Positions 1 to 8,540 of a stretch of DNA of 64,000 nt are shown piece by piece (the first letter of the stretch is position 1; each line of letters begins with the position of its first letter). The DNA comes from Nonomuraea sp. PA05 (GTDB lineage: Bacteria > Actinomycetota > Actinomycetes > Streptosporangiales > Streptosporangiaceae), in the NCBI RefSeq assembly GCF_008086045.1, contig NZ_VSEY01000029.1, positions 62,001 through 126,000 of the forward strand. Direction: 5' to 3'. The notes under the pieces were generated by a model that ran no database searches, was not told the origin of the DNA, and saw only the letters and a list, made by a program, of their open reading frames with translations. Both the position numbers and the translations under genes were made by a program.

Positions 1-26
1 AGCGCCTTGCGCAGGAGGCTAGTCAT
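1..26 (-). CDS. carbohydrate ABC transporter permease (MalG-type), N-terminus only
   Basis: An ATG at 26 overlaps the stop of the preceding permease gene (ATGACTAG) and reads MTSLLRKA before the window edge. This is the normal place for the second inner-membrane permease of a sugar ABC transporter, after the MalF-type subunit. Only eight codons are visible, so the call rests on position, coupling by overlap and a basic start typical of MalG-type proteins. Confidence 0.5.
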
Positions 27-939
27 CGTAGTTGACCCAGAACTTGGCGGCCCAGAAGTTGACGGCCGTGAAACCGGCGATGATCACGAGCAGGAGCCAG
101 GCGAGGGCGGAGGCGTACCCCATGTCGAAGTTGCCGAAGCCGCGCTGGTACAGGTACAGCGTGTAGAACAGGGTCGAGTCCGACGGGCCGCCGCTGCCGC
201 CGGAGACCACGAACGCCTGGGTGAACGACTGGAAGGCGTGGATGACCTGCAGCACCAGGTTGAAGAAGACGATCGGTGACAGCAGCGGGATCGTGATCTT
301 CCTGAACTGCGTCCACTTGCCGGCGCCGTCGGTGGCGGCGGCCTCGTAGTACATGACCGGGATCTGCCGCAGGCCCGCCAGGAAGATCACCATCGGCGCG
401 CCGAACGTCCACACGTTCAGCACGATCAGGGTGCCCAGCGCGGTGTCGGGATCGGAGATCCAGCCCTGCCCCTCGATGCCGAGCACCTGGTTGACCAGGC
501 CGTCCGCGCCGAAGATCTGCTTCCACAACACCGCGATGGCGACGCTGGAGCCGAGCAGCGACGGCAGGTAGAACGCCGACCGGTAGAACGCCAGCCCGCG
601 CAGCCCCCGGTCGAGCACCAGGGCGAGCGCCAGGGCCAGGGCGAGTTGCAGCGGCACGGAGACGACCACGTAGAGCAGCGTCACGCCGAGCGCGTGGTGC
701 AGCCGGGTGTCGCTCAGCATGCGGGCCCAGTTGTCCAGGCCGTTGAAGACCGGGGGCTGGATCAGGTTGTAGTCGGTGAAGCCGAGCACGAACGAGGCCG
801 CGATCGGGCCCGCCGTGACCAGCAGCAGGCCGACGAACCAGGGCGCGAGGAACGCCGCGGCGGCCTTGTTGTCCTTCTTGCCGCCGAGGGTGCCGCCACT
901 GCCCCGGCGCATGCGCTGCAACTCGTGGATCGCGCTCAC
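19..939 (-). CDS. sugar ABC transporter permease (MalF/UgpA-type)
   Basis: This is an inner-membrane subunit of a binding-protein-dependent sugar importer, about 306 residues from the chosen GTG. Hydrophobic segments alternate with short loops, and the cytoplasmic EAA loop that contacts the ATPase is visible as EAAATDGAGKWTQFRKITIP. The start is uncertain: GTG at 939 overlaps a tiny upstream frame (GTGA), and ATG at 912 also fits. The next permease begins inside its stop codon, so the two are cotranscribed. The binding protein and ATPase genes are not in the window. The substrate cannot be read from sequence; the LacI-type gene just upstream on the same strand suggests a plant-type oligosaccharide or similar. 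Confidence 0.85.
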   Translation of the reverse strand: MSAIHELQRMRRGSGGTLGGKKDNKAAAAFLAPWFVGLLLVTAGPIAASFVLGFTDYNLIQPPVFNGLDNWARMLSDTRLHHALGVTLLYVVVSVPLQLALALALALVLDRGLRGLAFYRSAFYLPSLLGSSVAIAVLWKQIFGADGLVNQVLGIEGQGWISDPDTALGTLIVLNVWTFGAPMVIFLAGLRQIPVMYYEAAATDGAGKWTQFRKITIPLLSPIVFFNLVLQVIHAFQSFTQAFVVSGGSGGPSDSTLFYTLYLYQRGFGNFDMGYASALAWLLLVIIAGFTAVNFWAAKFWVNYDD

Positions 940-962
940 GCGGGTTCCCGCGACGGGAGCAT
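936..962 (-). other. eight-codon leader frame overlapping the permease start
   Basis: An AGGAGG at 970-975 (written here on the plus strand as CCTCCT) sits seven bases before an ATG at 962 that opens MLPSREPA and stops at a TGA overlapping the permease GTG (GTGA). It is the best ribosome binding site in the area, yet it is out of frame with the permease. It may load ribosomes for the permease by translational coupling. A leader role is inference. Confidence 0.35.
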
Positions 963-1007
963 GGGGGGACCTCCTGAGGCCAGAGACGGGGGGTGGCCGC
1001 CTTGCCG

Positions 1008-1021
1008 GGAAAACGTATTCC
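1008..1021. promoter_or_regulatory. LacI-type operator candidate
   Basis: The 14-mer GGAAAACGTATTCC is a palindrome with a central CG and one non-matching symmetric base pair. A central CG is usual for LacI-family operators. It lies between the LacI-type gene and the permease start, where it could repress the transporter operon. Confidence 0.45.
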
Positions 1022-1079
1022 GCAGTTTGCATGGCTGTAACGCGAGCGTCAAGAGTGCCGCGGCGACCCGGCGGCCGGG

Positions 1080-2102
1080 CTACGGACGGGCCCGGGTGCT
1101 GTCCCTGACGACCAGCCGGCCCGCCAGAATCAGGCGGCGCGGAGCCTGCGCGTCGCCCAGCGCGAAACGAATCGCCTCCACCCCGGATTGCGCCAGCGGA
1201 AGCGCCACCGTGGTCAATCTCGGCGTCACGTCACCGGCGAGCGGAATGTCGTCGATCCCCGTCACGGAAATGTCCTCCGGCACGCTCAGCCCGGCCTCGC
1301 GGAAAGCCGACATGGCGCCGATCGCGACCGCGTCATTGGAGGCGAGAACCGCCTGCGCACCTGCGGTTCCCTCGGCCACCAGCGCGCGTGCCGCCTCGAA
1401 TCCGCCCTGCCGGTCGACCTTGCAGCGAATGATCCGGATATCGCGCTCGGCCACACCTCCGGCGCGCAATCCCGCGACGAATCCGTCCGTGCGCTCGGCC
1501 ATGTTCCGCATTTCCTGGCCGCCGGTCAGAATCACCACCCGGCGGTGCCCGCTTTCCGCGACGAAAACGCCCATCGAATGCCCGGCGCCGTGATTGTCGA
1601 GATTGATCGAGTCGTAGGTCAGGTCCGTGTGACCGACGATCACGACCCGGCCGCCCTCCCGCTCGTAGGCGGCAAGCTCCTTCGCCAGCCGCTCGTCGTC
1701 GAGGTAGCGGCTCGACGTGAGCACCAGCGCGCGCGGGCGCAGCGAGCGCAGCACGCGGACGGTCTGCGACTGCCGCTCCGAGGCCGCCATGGTGGACGAC
1801 ACCGTGACGAACGCCCCCGCCGTGCGGGCCTCCCGCTCCATCGCGGCCACCACCATGCCCATCGACGGCGTGGTGAGGTCGTCGGCCACCAGCGCGATCG
1901 AGTCGCTGGCCCGGCGCATCGCCCTGGCCGAGGCGTCCACCGTGTACCGCAGGGCCGCCGCCGCGGCCAGCACGCGGGCCTCGTACTCGGGCGCCACCTT
2001 CCTGGTGCTGCCGCCCAGGACCCGGGAGGCGGTGGCGACCGAGACGCCGGCCGCCGCGGCCACGTCGTGCAGCGTGACCGTGGGCCTCGCCGCGTGAGGC
2101 AT
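1080..2102 (-). CDS. LacI family transcriptional regulator
   Basis: The protein is 340 residues. The N-terminus MPHAARPTVTLHDVAAAAG carries the LacI helix-turn-helix followed by the hinge helix, and the rest matches the periplasmic-binding-protein-like effector domain, with the usual late motif SVPEDISVTGIDDIPLAGDV. The ATG at 2102 was chosen because it starts just ahead of the helix-turn-helix and has AAGGA upstream; longer frames to 2243 add unrelated sequence. It is transcribed in the same direction as the sugar permease and probably controls it in response to the imported sugar. The gene's middle has somewhat AT-richer codons (about 1140-1620) than its neighbours. Confidence 0.9.
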   Translation of the reverse strand: MPHAARPTVTLHDVAAAAGVSVATASRVLGGSTRKVAPEYEARVLAAAAALRYTVDASARAMRRASDSIALVADDLTTPSMGMVVAAMEREARTAGAFVTVSSTMAASERQSQTVRVLRSLRPRALVLTSSRYLDDERLAKELAAYEREGGRVVIVGHTDLTYDSINLDNHGAGHSMGVFVAESGHRRVVILTGGQEMRNMAERTDGFVAGLRAGGVAERDIRIIRCKVDRQGGFEAARALVAEGTAGAQAVLASNDAVAIGAMSAFREAGLSVPEDISVTGIDDIPLAGDVTPRLTTVALPLAQSGVEAIRFALGDAQAPRRLILAGRLVVRDSTRARP

Positions 2103-2193
2103 CGGCACCGTCCTTCCCGAGAGCGATCCGGCCGCCGGACGAGGGCGGCAATGAAGCGTACTGTCATTCCCGGGCTTCGAGCCGCCGCGCCGG

Positions 2194-2207
2194 ATGACAC
2201 CTGTCAT
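2194..2207. promoter_or_regulatory. perfect inverted repeat in divergent promoter region
   Basis: ATGACA-CC-TGTCAT is a perfect 6+2+6 palindrome between the LacI-type gene and the divergent serine hydrolase gene, with another TGTCAT half-site at 2162-2167. It is a candidate operator for either gene; the cognate regulator is unknown. Confidence 0.35.
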
Positions 2208-2266
2208 ACGGAGGGGATGACTCGCACGACTGACCTCGCGCACCCCGTTCCGAGGATGCTTGCGGC

Positions 2267-3559
2267 ATGAAGATGCGAGTGTCTGGAAAGAGCACCTCCT
2301 GCCGCCTGGCGGTCGCCGCTGTCACGCTCGGCGCGCTGCTCGCCGCGGCCCCCGCCACCGCGCACGCCGCGACCCCCGCACCCGCCCAAGGCGGCGCGGG
2401 GCTGGACCGGCAGGCTCTGCGGCAGGCGCTGAACGCCGTGCACGAGGCCGGCATGTACGGCATCTACTCCCAGGTCCGCAATGGCCCGCAAACCTGGCAG
2501 GGCGCCTCGGGCGTGGCGGACGTGGCCACGAACCGCCCCGTGAGACCGGACATGGTGCACCGGGTGGGCAGCATCACCAAGACGTTCACCGCGGTGGCGG
2601 TGCTCCAGCAGGTCGCCAGGGGCACGGTCGAGCTGGACGCCCCGATCGGCCGTTACCTTCCGGACGTGGTGCCCGGCGAGCGCGGCGAGCAGATCACCGT
2701 GCGGATGTTGCTCAACCACACGAGCCACATCGCCGACTACGTCGGCCCGGCGTTCCCCTCGCTGCTGGTGGGCTCGCCGCAAAGTCTGGACGACAACCGT
2801 TTCCGCGTCTTCACCCGCGCGGAGCTGGTCCGGCTGGGCCTGGACGCCGCGCCCACGGGCGAGCCGGGCGCCTTGCCCGGTGTCTACTCCAACACCAACT
2901 ACCTGATCGCCGGCCTGCTCCTGGAGAAGGTGACGGGCACGGGCGCCGAGGAGTACATCACCCGTAACGTCATCCGCAAGGCCGGCCTGCGGCACACCTC
3001 GTTCCCGCGCACGCCGCACATCCCCGGCCCGCACTCCAAGGCGTACGAGTCGCTGTACGGCTGGATCGACCCGCCCCGCGACTACAGCGTCTACAGCCCG
3101 AGCTGGGCCACCACGGCGGGCTCGATCGTCTCCACGATGGACGACCTCAACCGCTTCTACCGGGCGCTGCTGCGCGGCGAGCTGATCGGGGCGGCGGAGC
3201 TGGCCGAGATGAAGAAGACGGTGCCGGTGCTCGCGGGCGGCGTGCTCGACTACGGTCTCGGCCTCTACTACTTCGACCTGCCCTGCGGCCGGTTCTGGGG
3301 GCACAGCGGCGGCGTCTTCGGCATGGCCACGGAGTCGATGACCAGCGAGGACGGCACCCGCCAGCTCTCCATGGGGGTCAACCGCACGAAGTACCAGACC
3401 CTGGACGAGAACGGCGGCGTCGTCCTGCACCCGATCGACTACGCCAGCGGCGCGTACTTCCTGCTGGCGGCCTGTGGCGAGAGCGCGGATACGCAGGTCA
3501 GGGCGGCGCGGCCGGCGTACGTCCCGTTCGCGGTGGACCGGGTGACGGTCAAGCGCTGA
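2267..3559 (+). CDS. secreted serine hydrolase, beta-lactamase / D-Ala-D-Ala carboxypeptidase fold
   Basis: This 430-residue protein starts with a basic stretch and a hydrophobic segment ending ATAHA, a Sec signal peptide. The class C beta-lactamase-type catalytic set is present: SITK (Ser102, Lys105), YSN near residue 208 and HSG near residue 347. Such enzymes act outside the membrane on D-Ala-D-Ala peptides, peptidoglycan-like amides or esters; in actinomycetes they are usually carboxypeptidases or esterases, not resistance enzymes. It is transcribed alone, divergently from the LacI-type gene. The ATG is two residues ahead of a second in-frame ATG; either would serve. Confidence 0.88.
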   Translation: MKMRVSGKSTSCRLAVAAVTLGALLAAAPATAHAATPAPAQGGAGLDRQALRQALNAVHEAGMYGIYSQVRNGPQTWQGASGVADVATNRPVRPDMVHRVGSITKTFTAVAVLQQVARGTVELDAPIGRYLPDVVPGERGEQITVRMLLNHTSHIADYVGPAFPSLLVGSPQSLDDNRFRVFTRAELVRLGLDAAPTGEPGALPGVYSNTNYLIAGLLLEKVTGTGAEEYITRNVIRKAGLRHTSFPRTPHIPGPHSKAYESLYGWIDPPRDYSVYSPSWATTAGSIVSTMDDLNRFYRALLRGELIGAAELAEMKKTVPVLAGGVLDYGLGLYYFDLPCGRFWGHSGGVFGMATESMTSEDGTRQLSMGVNRTKYQTLDENGGVVLHPIDYASGAYFLLAACGESADTQVRAARPAYVPFAVDRVTVKR

Positions 3560-3679
3560 GATGTGTCGCCGATCACGCCCGATGTGTGGATTCCTGCACA
3601 GATGATCGCTTGTGGCCTCCGTAGTGTCCTTGCTGCCGGGACGAACCCGGCAGCACCGACAGGGGGAGGAAACCCGATC

Positions 3680-4084
3680 ATGCGTAAGACCCTCGCGATA
3701 GCCGCTCTGGCCGGTTCGATGGCCGTCACCGGCCTGGCGCTCAGCCCGGCCGCCGCCCAGGCCTCCACGTCCTCCGCGAGCACCGTGACCGTGGTCAAGT
3801 GGGGCAAGTTCTTCTCCAGCGACCACAAGGCCTACACCTACGGCAAGACCTGGAAGTCGGGCGGCAAGGTGTTCACGAAGTGGTACGGCGTGGACCGCCC
3901 CGGCGGCAAGAAGGGCTGGGTGTGGTTCGAGTACTACCAGAACGGCTCCTGGCACAAGTTCAACAAGTCCTGGGACGGCAAGGTCGTGGGCGCCTGGAGC
4001 GGCAAGGGGATCAAGAAGGTCTACACCTTCACCTGCTGGGCAGGCAAGTTCGACAACTGCGGCAAGAAGTACCGCATCTACTGA
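3680..4084 (+). CDS. small secreted basic protein of unknown function
   Basis: The protein has 134 residues. A GAGGA six bases before the ATG fixes the start, and residues 1-31 form a signal peptide (MRKTLAIAALAGS, cleavage near AAQA). The mature part is unusually rich in Lys, Trp, Tyr and Gly, with repeated pairs such as KW, GK and WK, and two Cys near the C-terminus that could form a disulphide (TCWAGKFDNCGKK). No enzymatic motif is seen. The composition suggests a small beta-rich extracellular protein binding an anionic surface; this is inference. Confidence 0.75.
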   Translation: MRKTLAIAALAGSMAVTGLALSPAAAQASTSSASTVTVVKWGKFFSSDHKAYTYGKTWKSGGKVFTKWYGVDRPGGKKGWVWFEYYQNGSWHKFNKSWDGKVVGAWSGKGIKKVYTFTCWAGKFDNCGKKYRIY

Positions 4085-4092
4085 GGGTTGCT

Positions 4093-4128
4093 CGCGGGGC
4101 TGAGGTCGGTGGGGGCCTCAGCCCCGCG
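4093..4128 (+). terminator. hairpin terminator after the small secreted protein
   Basis: A 13-bp perfect stem (CGCGGGGCTGAGG with its complement) with a 10-base loop begins nine bases after the stop codon. There is no U tract, as is common in actinomycetes. Confidence 0.7.
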
Positions 4129-4164
4129 AATAGTACGGCATCTAACTAACTTGCGCGCAAGAGA

Positions 4165-4193
4165 AGGGCCGCCGTCACGCGGACGGCGGCCCT
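4165..4193 (-). terminator. hairpin terminator after the metallopeptidase gene
   Basis: A 12-bp stem (AGGGCCGCCGTC with complement, five-base loop) lies 11 bases after the peptidase stop and is followed on the minus strand by TTCTCTT. With the plus-strand hairpin at 4093 it separates two convergent genes. Confidence 0.7.
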
Positions 4194-4203
4194 CAGCGGA
4201 TCA

Positions 4204-7098
4204 TCAGTGGGAGAACGCCTGGAACTCCGCGGCCCTGACGTGTTCCCTGACCGGGCTGGCCGTGCCGCAGTCCGTCGCCGAGTTCGGGTCGTTGTCCTGC
4301 TCGCCGGCGTAACGCGGGTTGCCGGTGCACTGCGTGCTGAGCACCCGCAACATCAGGTGCGTCGCGCTCGTGGTGCGCACGTCGAACGACTTGATGAGCA
4401 TGTCCGCGCCACGCGGCCGGGGCAGCGTGGCGTCGAACGCGTTCGCCTTGCTGGTGTAGACCTTCGTGAAGCTCGCCGGGTCGGCGCAGTTCGCGCTGCA
4501 GGCCAGCACCTCGAACGAGCGCAGGCTGGAGAAACGGTTCTGCGTGCCCGGGTCCGCCGGGCTGGTGCCCGGCCGCAGCATGGCGCTCACCTGCACCCTG
4601 CGGACCTTGACCGGCTCGTCGCCCGCCAGGTCCACCACGACCGACTTGCCCGCCGGCGCGCCGGTGCGCGAAGCCCAGTTCGTGGCCTCGGTGTCGTCGA
4701 TCAGCAGCGGCTGGTTGACGCCGTCGCCCGTCGCGGTCGCGCCGCTCGCCGCCGAGGCGAGGTTGCGCGACAGGGGCAGCGGGAGCGGCAGCTTCACGCC
4801 GGGGACGACCGCGTACTTCAGCCGCCGGTGGCCGAAGCCCGCGCCCGCGACGACGAAGTCGTACAGGCCGGGCGTCATCTCGACCGTGTCGCCCAGCTCG
4901 GTCGCCGGGTCGGTGTCCGCGACGGGGACCACCCGGCCCTCGTAGTCGCCCACGTACAGCCGCAGCGCCGCGTCCTTCGCCTCGCCCAGCGGCTTGAGCT
5001 GCAGGGAGCCGTTCCTGCCCGCCGGGTTGACGAAGCTGGGCGTCGCGTCGGCGTCGTTCGGGCCGTTGCTGGCCGCGGCGGAGCCCAGGCCGTGCTCGGC
5101 GAAGGCGCGCCACATGATGTCCTGGTTCGCCCCGCCGAAGCGGATCGCGTCGGCCGCCAGCAGCGCGTCACGATGATCGACGTAGTCGACCGCGCCCGAG
5201 GCCATCAGCAGCAGGGCGTCGAACGAGAGCTGCGCCCAGCGCCGGTTGCCCGGACACCTGTCCACGGGCGTCCTGCCCTCCGCGCACGAGCGCTGCAGCC
5301 TGGCCGAGCCCTGGCCGTACCGCTTGACGAAGGCCGCCCGCACGTCGAACTGCGTGGCCGACCAGATCTCGCCGTCCGCGTGCACCTGCGTGCCGACGAG
5401 GTCGTAGCCGAGGTCGCTGTAGTTCAGCGGCGACTTCGACATGTCGTAGTTCCTGATGCCGCGCGTGGTGTCGCCGGTGACGTAGCCGCCCGTGACGTAC
5501 GGGGTGTCGCCCGCCGGGCGGTGACCGTACTCGAAGAGCTGCTCCATCGAGAACAGGTCGGAGGTGCTCTCGTTCATGGCCCCGGCCTGCGCGCCGCTCC
5601 AGCCCGCGTTGGGCCCGCCGATCATGCGGCCGGAGATGGCGTGCGTGTACTCGTGGCCGATGACCGACATGTCGTAGTCGCCGTCCACGCAGGGCGAGTA
5701 GAACGAGCCTGCGATCGGCTGCCACAGGTACATGTTGGTGATCGGCGCGACCCCGTCGGGGCCGGTGATCTGGTTGGCGTTGTCACGTACGGACAGCACC
5801 CGCGCTCCGGCCTGGGCGTTGCCCTGCTCGGGGTCGTTGCCGAGGCCGCCGCGCCCGCCGTTGTCGCTCTGCATGTTCCAGGCGGTCTCGGTGAAGCCGA
5901 GCCGGTAGGACCAGTCGTGCATGCGGTTGTGCATGGCGTTCAGGTTCGCGATGGCCGCTTCGAGGTCGGCCTCACCCGGCTGGTCGAACACGGCCGGGTC
6001 GCACTTGGCCTCGAACCAGGTGTTCTGCCACGGGTAGACGTAGTTCCTGCTCGGCGTGAGCACGTTCGAGCGGGTGCCGACCGTGAACGGGTCGCCGCTG
6101 GCCCGGTTCTCGAACGTCCTGGCCGAGTTGCCGATGCTGGTGAACGTGGGCTCGTTCGTCGTGTGGTCGACGTCCCACGGCTTGCCGGTCGCGGCGTCGC
6201 CGCCGGTCGCCTCGTCACAGCCGGGCCCGGGCGCGTGGCACCAGGTCTCGCGGGTGTCCGCGGAGGAGTGGTCGCCCGGTGGGTTGGCGGGGAAGACCGC
6301 CCAGTGCGGGTTGTCCGGGTCCTGGTGGTGGTCGACCAGGTTCTCACGGGTGATGACGGCGCCGCTCACGGCGTCCACGTGCGTGGTGTATCCCGCCTCC
6401 GCGCCCTGCGCCCCGCCGATCAGGACCACCTGGTACGCGCTGTGCACGCCGTCGGGGGCGGGCACCGCCACCGGCGTGGCCTGCTTGGTGGCCGCCGAGG
6501 CCAGGTCGATGCCGCCGTCCCTGGCGGCGATCTCCAGGGCCTGCTGCGCGGTGATCCGCGCGGCGGGCGGCGCCTCGGTGCGGCGTGACAGGGACGACGT
6601 CACGTGCCTGACCTGGCCGCCGGACACGCCGATCGCGACGAGACCGTCCACGCCGGACGGCAGGTCGCCGAAGCGCTGCCGCAGCAGCACGGCGGCACCG
6701 GCACCGATCGGGTTGACCGCGACCGTCTCCAGCGCGTCCACGGCCTCGGCCGTCAGCCCGAAGACGGCCTCGTTGGCCTTGAGGTAGGCGCGGGCGGCCT
6801 GGACGGGGTCGGAGCCGAGCCCCTCGGCCAGCGGTTCGGCGCTGACGATGGCGGCGGGGGTGCCGAGAGCGTTCCAGCGGATCTTGCCTTGGGGGGCGGC
6901 GAGGCGCTGACTGGCCGGGGGTTCCACCCGGCCCTGGCGGTTGTCCACATCCGGTCTGCCGGAGTTCTCCGCCTGGAAGTCGTGAATCTCCGGGGCCTGC
7001 CCGCCGGGTTCTCCCCGGGCTGCCCCTGCGAGGGGAAGGACCGACGCTGTGAGTGCGGTGACGATGAGTGTGCTGCGTAACCAGGACTTGGTCGACAC
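4204..7098 (-). CDS. secreted M36 (fungalysin-type) zinc metallopeptidase
   Basis: The 964-residue protein starts at a GTG with AGGAGG six bases upstream and has a signal peptide (STKSWLRSTLIVTALTAS). An N-terminal FTP/PepSY-like propeptide is followed by the catalytic domain with the zinc motif HEYTH and the downstream glutamate motif NESTSD that together define the fungalysin family. The C-terminal third contains a discoidin-like beta domain (near LIDDTEATNWASR). It is an extracellular protease for protein scavenging, made as an inactive precursor. It is the only gene on this strand here, and converges on the small secreted protein gene. Confidence 0.92.
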   Translation of the reverse strand: MSTKSWLRSTLIVTALTASVLPLAGAARGEPGGQAPEIHDFQAENSGRPDVDNRQGRVEPPASQRLAAPQGKIRWNALGTPAAIVSAEPLAEGLGSDPVQAARAYLKANEAVFGLTAEAVDALETVAVNPIGAGAAVLLRQRFGDLPSGVDGLVAIGVSGGQVRHVTSSLSRRTEAPPAARITAQQALEIAARDGGIDLASAATKQATPVAVPAPDGVHSAYQVVLIGGAQGAEAGYTTHVDAVSGAVITRENLVDHHQDPDNPHWAVFPANPPGDHSSADTRETWCHAPGPGCDEATGGDAATGKPWDVDHTTNEPTFTSIGNSARTFENRASGDPFTVGTRSNVLTPSRNYVYPWQNTWFEAKCDPAVFDQPGEADLEAAIANLNAMHNRMHDWSYRLGFTETAWNMQSDNGGRGGLGNDPEQGNAQAGARVLSVRDNANQITGPDGVAPITNMYLWQPIAGSFYSPCVDGDYDMSVIGHEYTHAISGRMIGGPNAGWSGAQAGAMNESTSDLFSMEQLFEYGHRPAGDTPYVTGGYVTGDTTRGIRNYDMSKSPLNYSDLGYDLVGTQVHADGEIWSATQFDVRAAFVKRYGQGSARLQRSCAEGRTPVDRCPGNRRWAQLSFDALLLMASGAVDYVDHRDALLAADAIRFGGANQDIMWRAFAEHGLGSAAASNGPNDADATPSFVNPAGRNGSLQLKPLGEAKDAALRLYVGDYEGRVVPVADTDPATELGDTVEMTPGLYDFVVAGAGFGHRRLKYAVVPGVKLPLPLPLSRNLASAASGATATGDGVNQPLLIDDTEATNWASRTGAPAGKSVVVDLAGDEPVKVRRVQVSAMLRPGTSPADPGTQNRFSSLRSFEVLACSANCADPASFTKVYTSKANAFDATLPRPRGADMLIKSFDVRTTSATHLMLRVLSTQCTGNPRYAGEQDNDPNSATDCGTASPVREHVRAAEFQAFSH

Positions 7099-7171
7099 GG
7101 TTCCCTCCTGCGTGCCAGGGATGCGCAGGTTTCGCGCATCCCGCAAGAGGTAACACCGCTGTCCGGAGCTG

Positions 7172-7183
7172 ACAAGATCTTGT
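7172..7183. promoter_or_regulatory. palindrome upstream of the metallopeptidase
   Basis: ACAAGATCTTGT is a perfect 12-bp palindrome 74 bases upstream of the peptidase GTG in an AT-richer promoter region. It could be an operator controlling the peptidase. The region 7099-7310 holds no gene. Confidence 0.35.
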
Positions 7184-7310
7184 AAAAGCGGAAATATCAG
7201 CGTATAAGCGGTTGATAAGTGGGGGACAGGGCGCCGAGATATTGACACCGATATTTCAGGAGACCGCCAGTCCATCGCATTTCCGCATTCTCCATCGGCG
7301 GCTATTTTCA

Positions 7311-7562
<252 letters not shown>

Positions 7563-7563
<1 letters not shown>

Positions 7564-8432
7564 CGCTGGAGCCTGCTGTGCTGCTGTTGCTCGGGATCGG
7601 GGCGGCGGGGATCGGGGCGACCGTGGTGTTCGGGCATCCGGCCGAGTCGCAGCTCTACTTTCTGGAGGCGGCCCGGCCGTGTCTGTCGGTGGCCGCCGTG
7701 TGCGGGGTCGTGGCGGCCGGGCGGGTGCCGTGGGTGCGGGCCGGCTGCCTGGCCGTGGTGGGGGCTGGGGCGGCGTTGGTGGTGTCCGGGGCAGGGGGCG
7801 TGCCGGTGGAGGCCCGGAGCGAAGGCTCCGGTGGGGTGCTGGTGCGGGTGGTGTTGCCGTACCTGGTGCTGGGGATCGGGGCGCTGCTGGTGTGGCGGCG
7901 CGGGTCCGTGCTGACGGTGGTGGCGGTGCTGGCCGGGTATGCGCTGCCCAGCTCCGTTCGGGACGTGGCCGCGCACGTGACGCCCCAGGCGGAGCAGCGG
8001 GAGCGGTTGATCCCGGGCGGGGCGCTGGAGGCGGGGAGGTGGTTGCGGGCGCATTCGGAGCCGGGCGACGTGGTGGCCACGGATCTGCACTGCCGTTACG
8101 CCTGGTGGCAGGTGTGCGACAGCCGGCATTTCTGGGTGTCCGGGTTCAGTGAGCGGCGGGTGCTGGTGGAGGGCTGGGCGTACGCGGAGAGCACGTTGTC
8201 GCGGGCGAGGCCGTTCGTGCGGTCGTATCTGGCGGTGCCGTTCGCGGATCGGGCGCGGCTGGCGGCGAACGAGGTGGTGTTCGTGGCGCCGACGGCGGAG
8301 AACGTCCGCACGCTTGGCCGGGAATATGGGGTTAAGTGGCTTTTTACTGGGATTAATCCCGTGTTGGGGAAATATGCGCGATTGAGGTTCAGGAATGGGG
8401 GCTCTTCCGTTTACCAGCTTCCCGGAAGGTAA
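7563..8432 (+). pseudogene. C-terminal part of a large membrane protein, 5' end lost in the G tract
   Basis: About 289 codons of good coding sequence run from the G tract to the stop. It opens with several hydrophobic segments (near EPAVLLLLGIGAAG, GVVAAG and YLVLGIGALLVW) and ends in a soluble domain with GREYGVKWLFT, the kind of C-terminus seen on actinobacterial multi-spanning glycosyltransferase-like proteins. No start codon or ribosome binding site belongs to it. The gene is probably intact in the organism and broken only by the unreadable tract, but true truncation cannot be excluded. It lies just upstream of a GT2 gene, so an envelope-glycan role is likely. Confidence 0.65.
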
Positions 8433-8540
8433 AGATCAGGCCGCTTGTTGGAAGGATGCGGGAAAAGCCGCACGCGCCCCGCTGGACTCCCCCAGCACCA
8501 TTTCCGTGAACCCACGGCCACGACCAGATCAGGGGAGCCT

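Noticed and set aside
4207..6588. Very long plus-strand frame opposite the metallopeptidase
   Set aside because: Arg/Val/Gly-rich antisense shadow typical of high-GC genes; the HExxH metallopeptidase on the minus strand explains the region.
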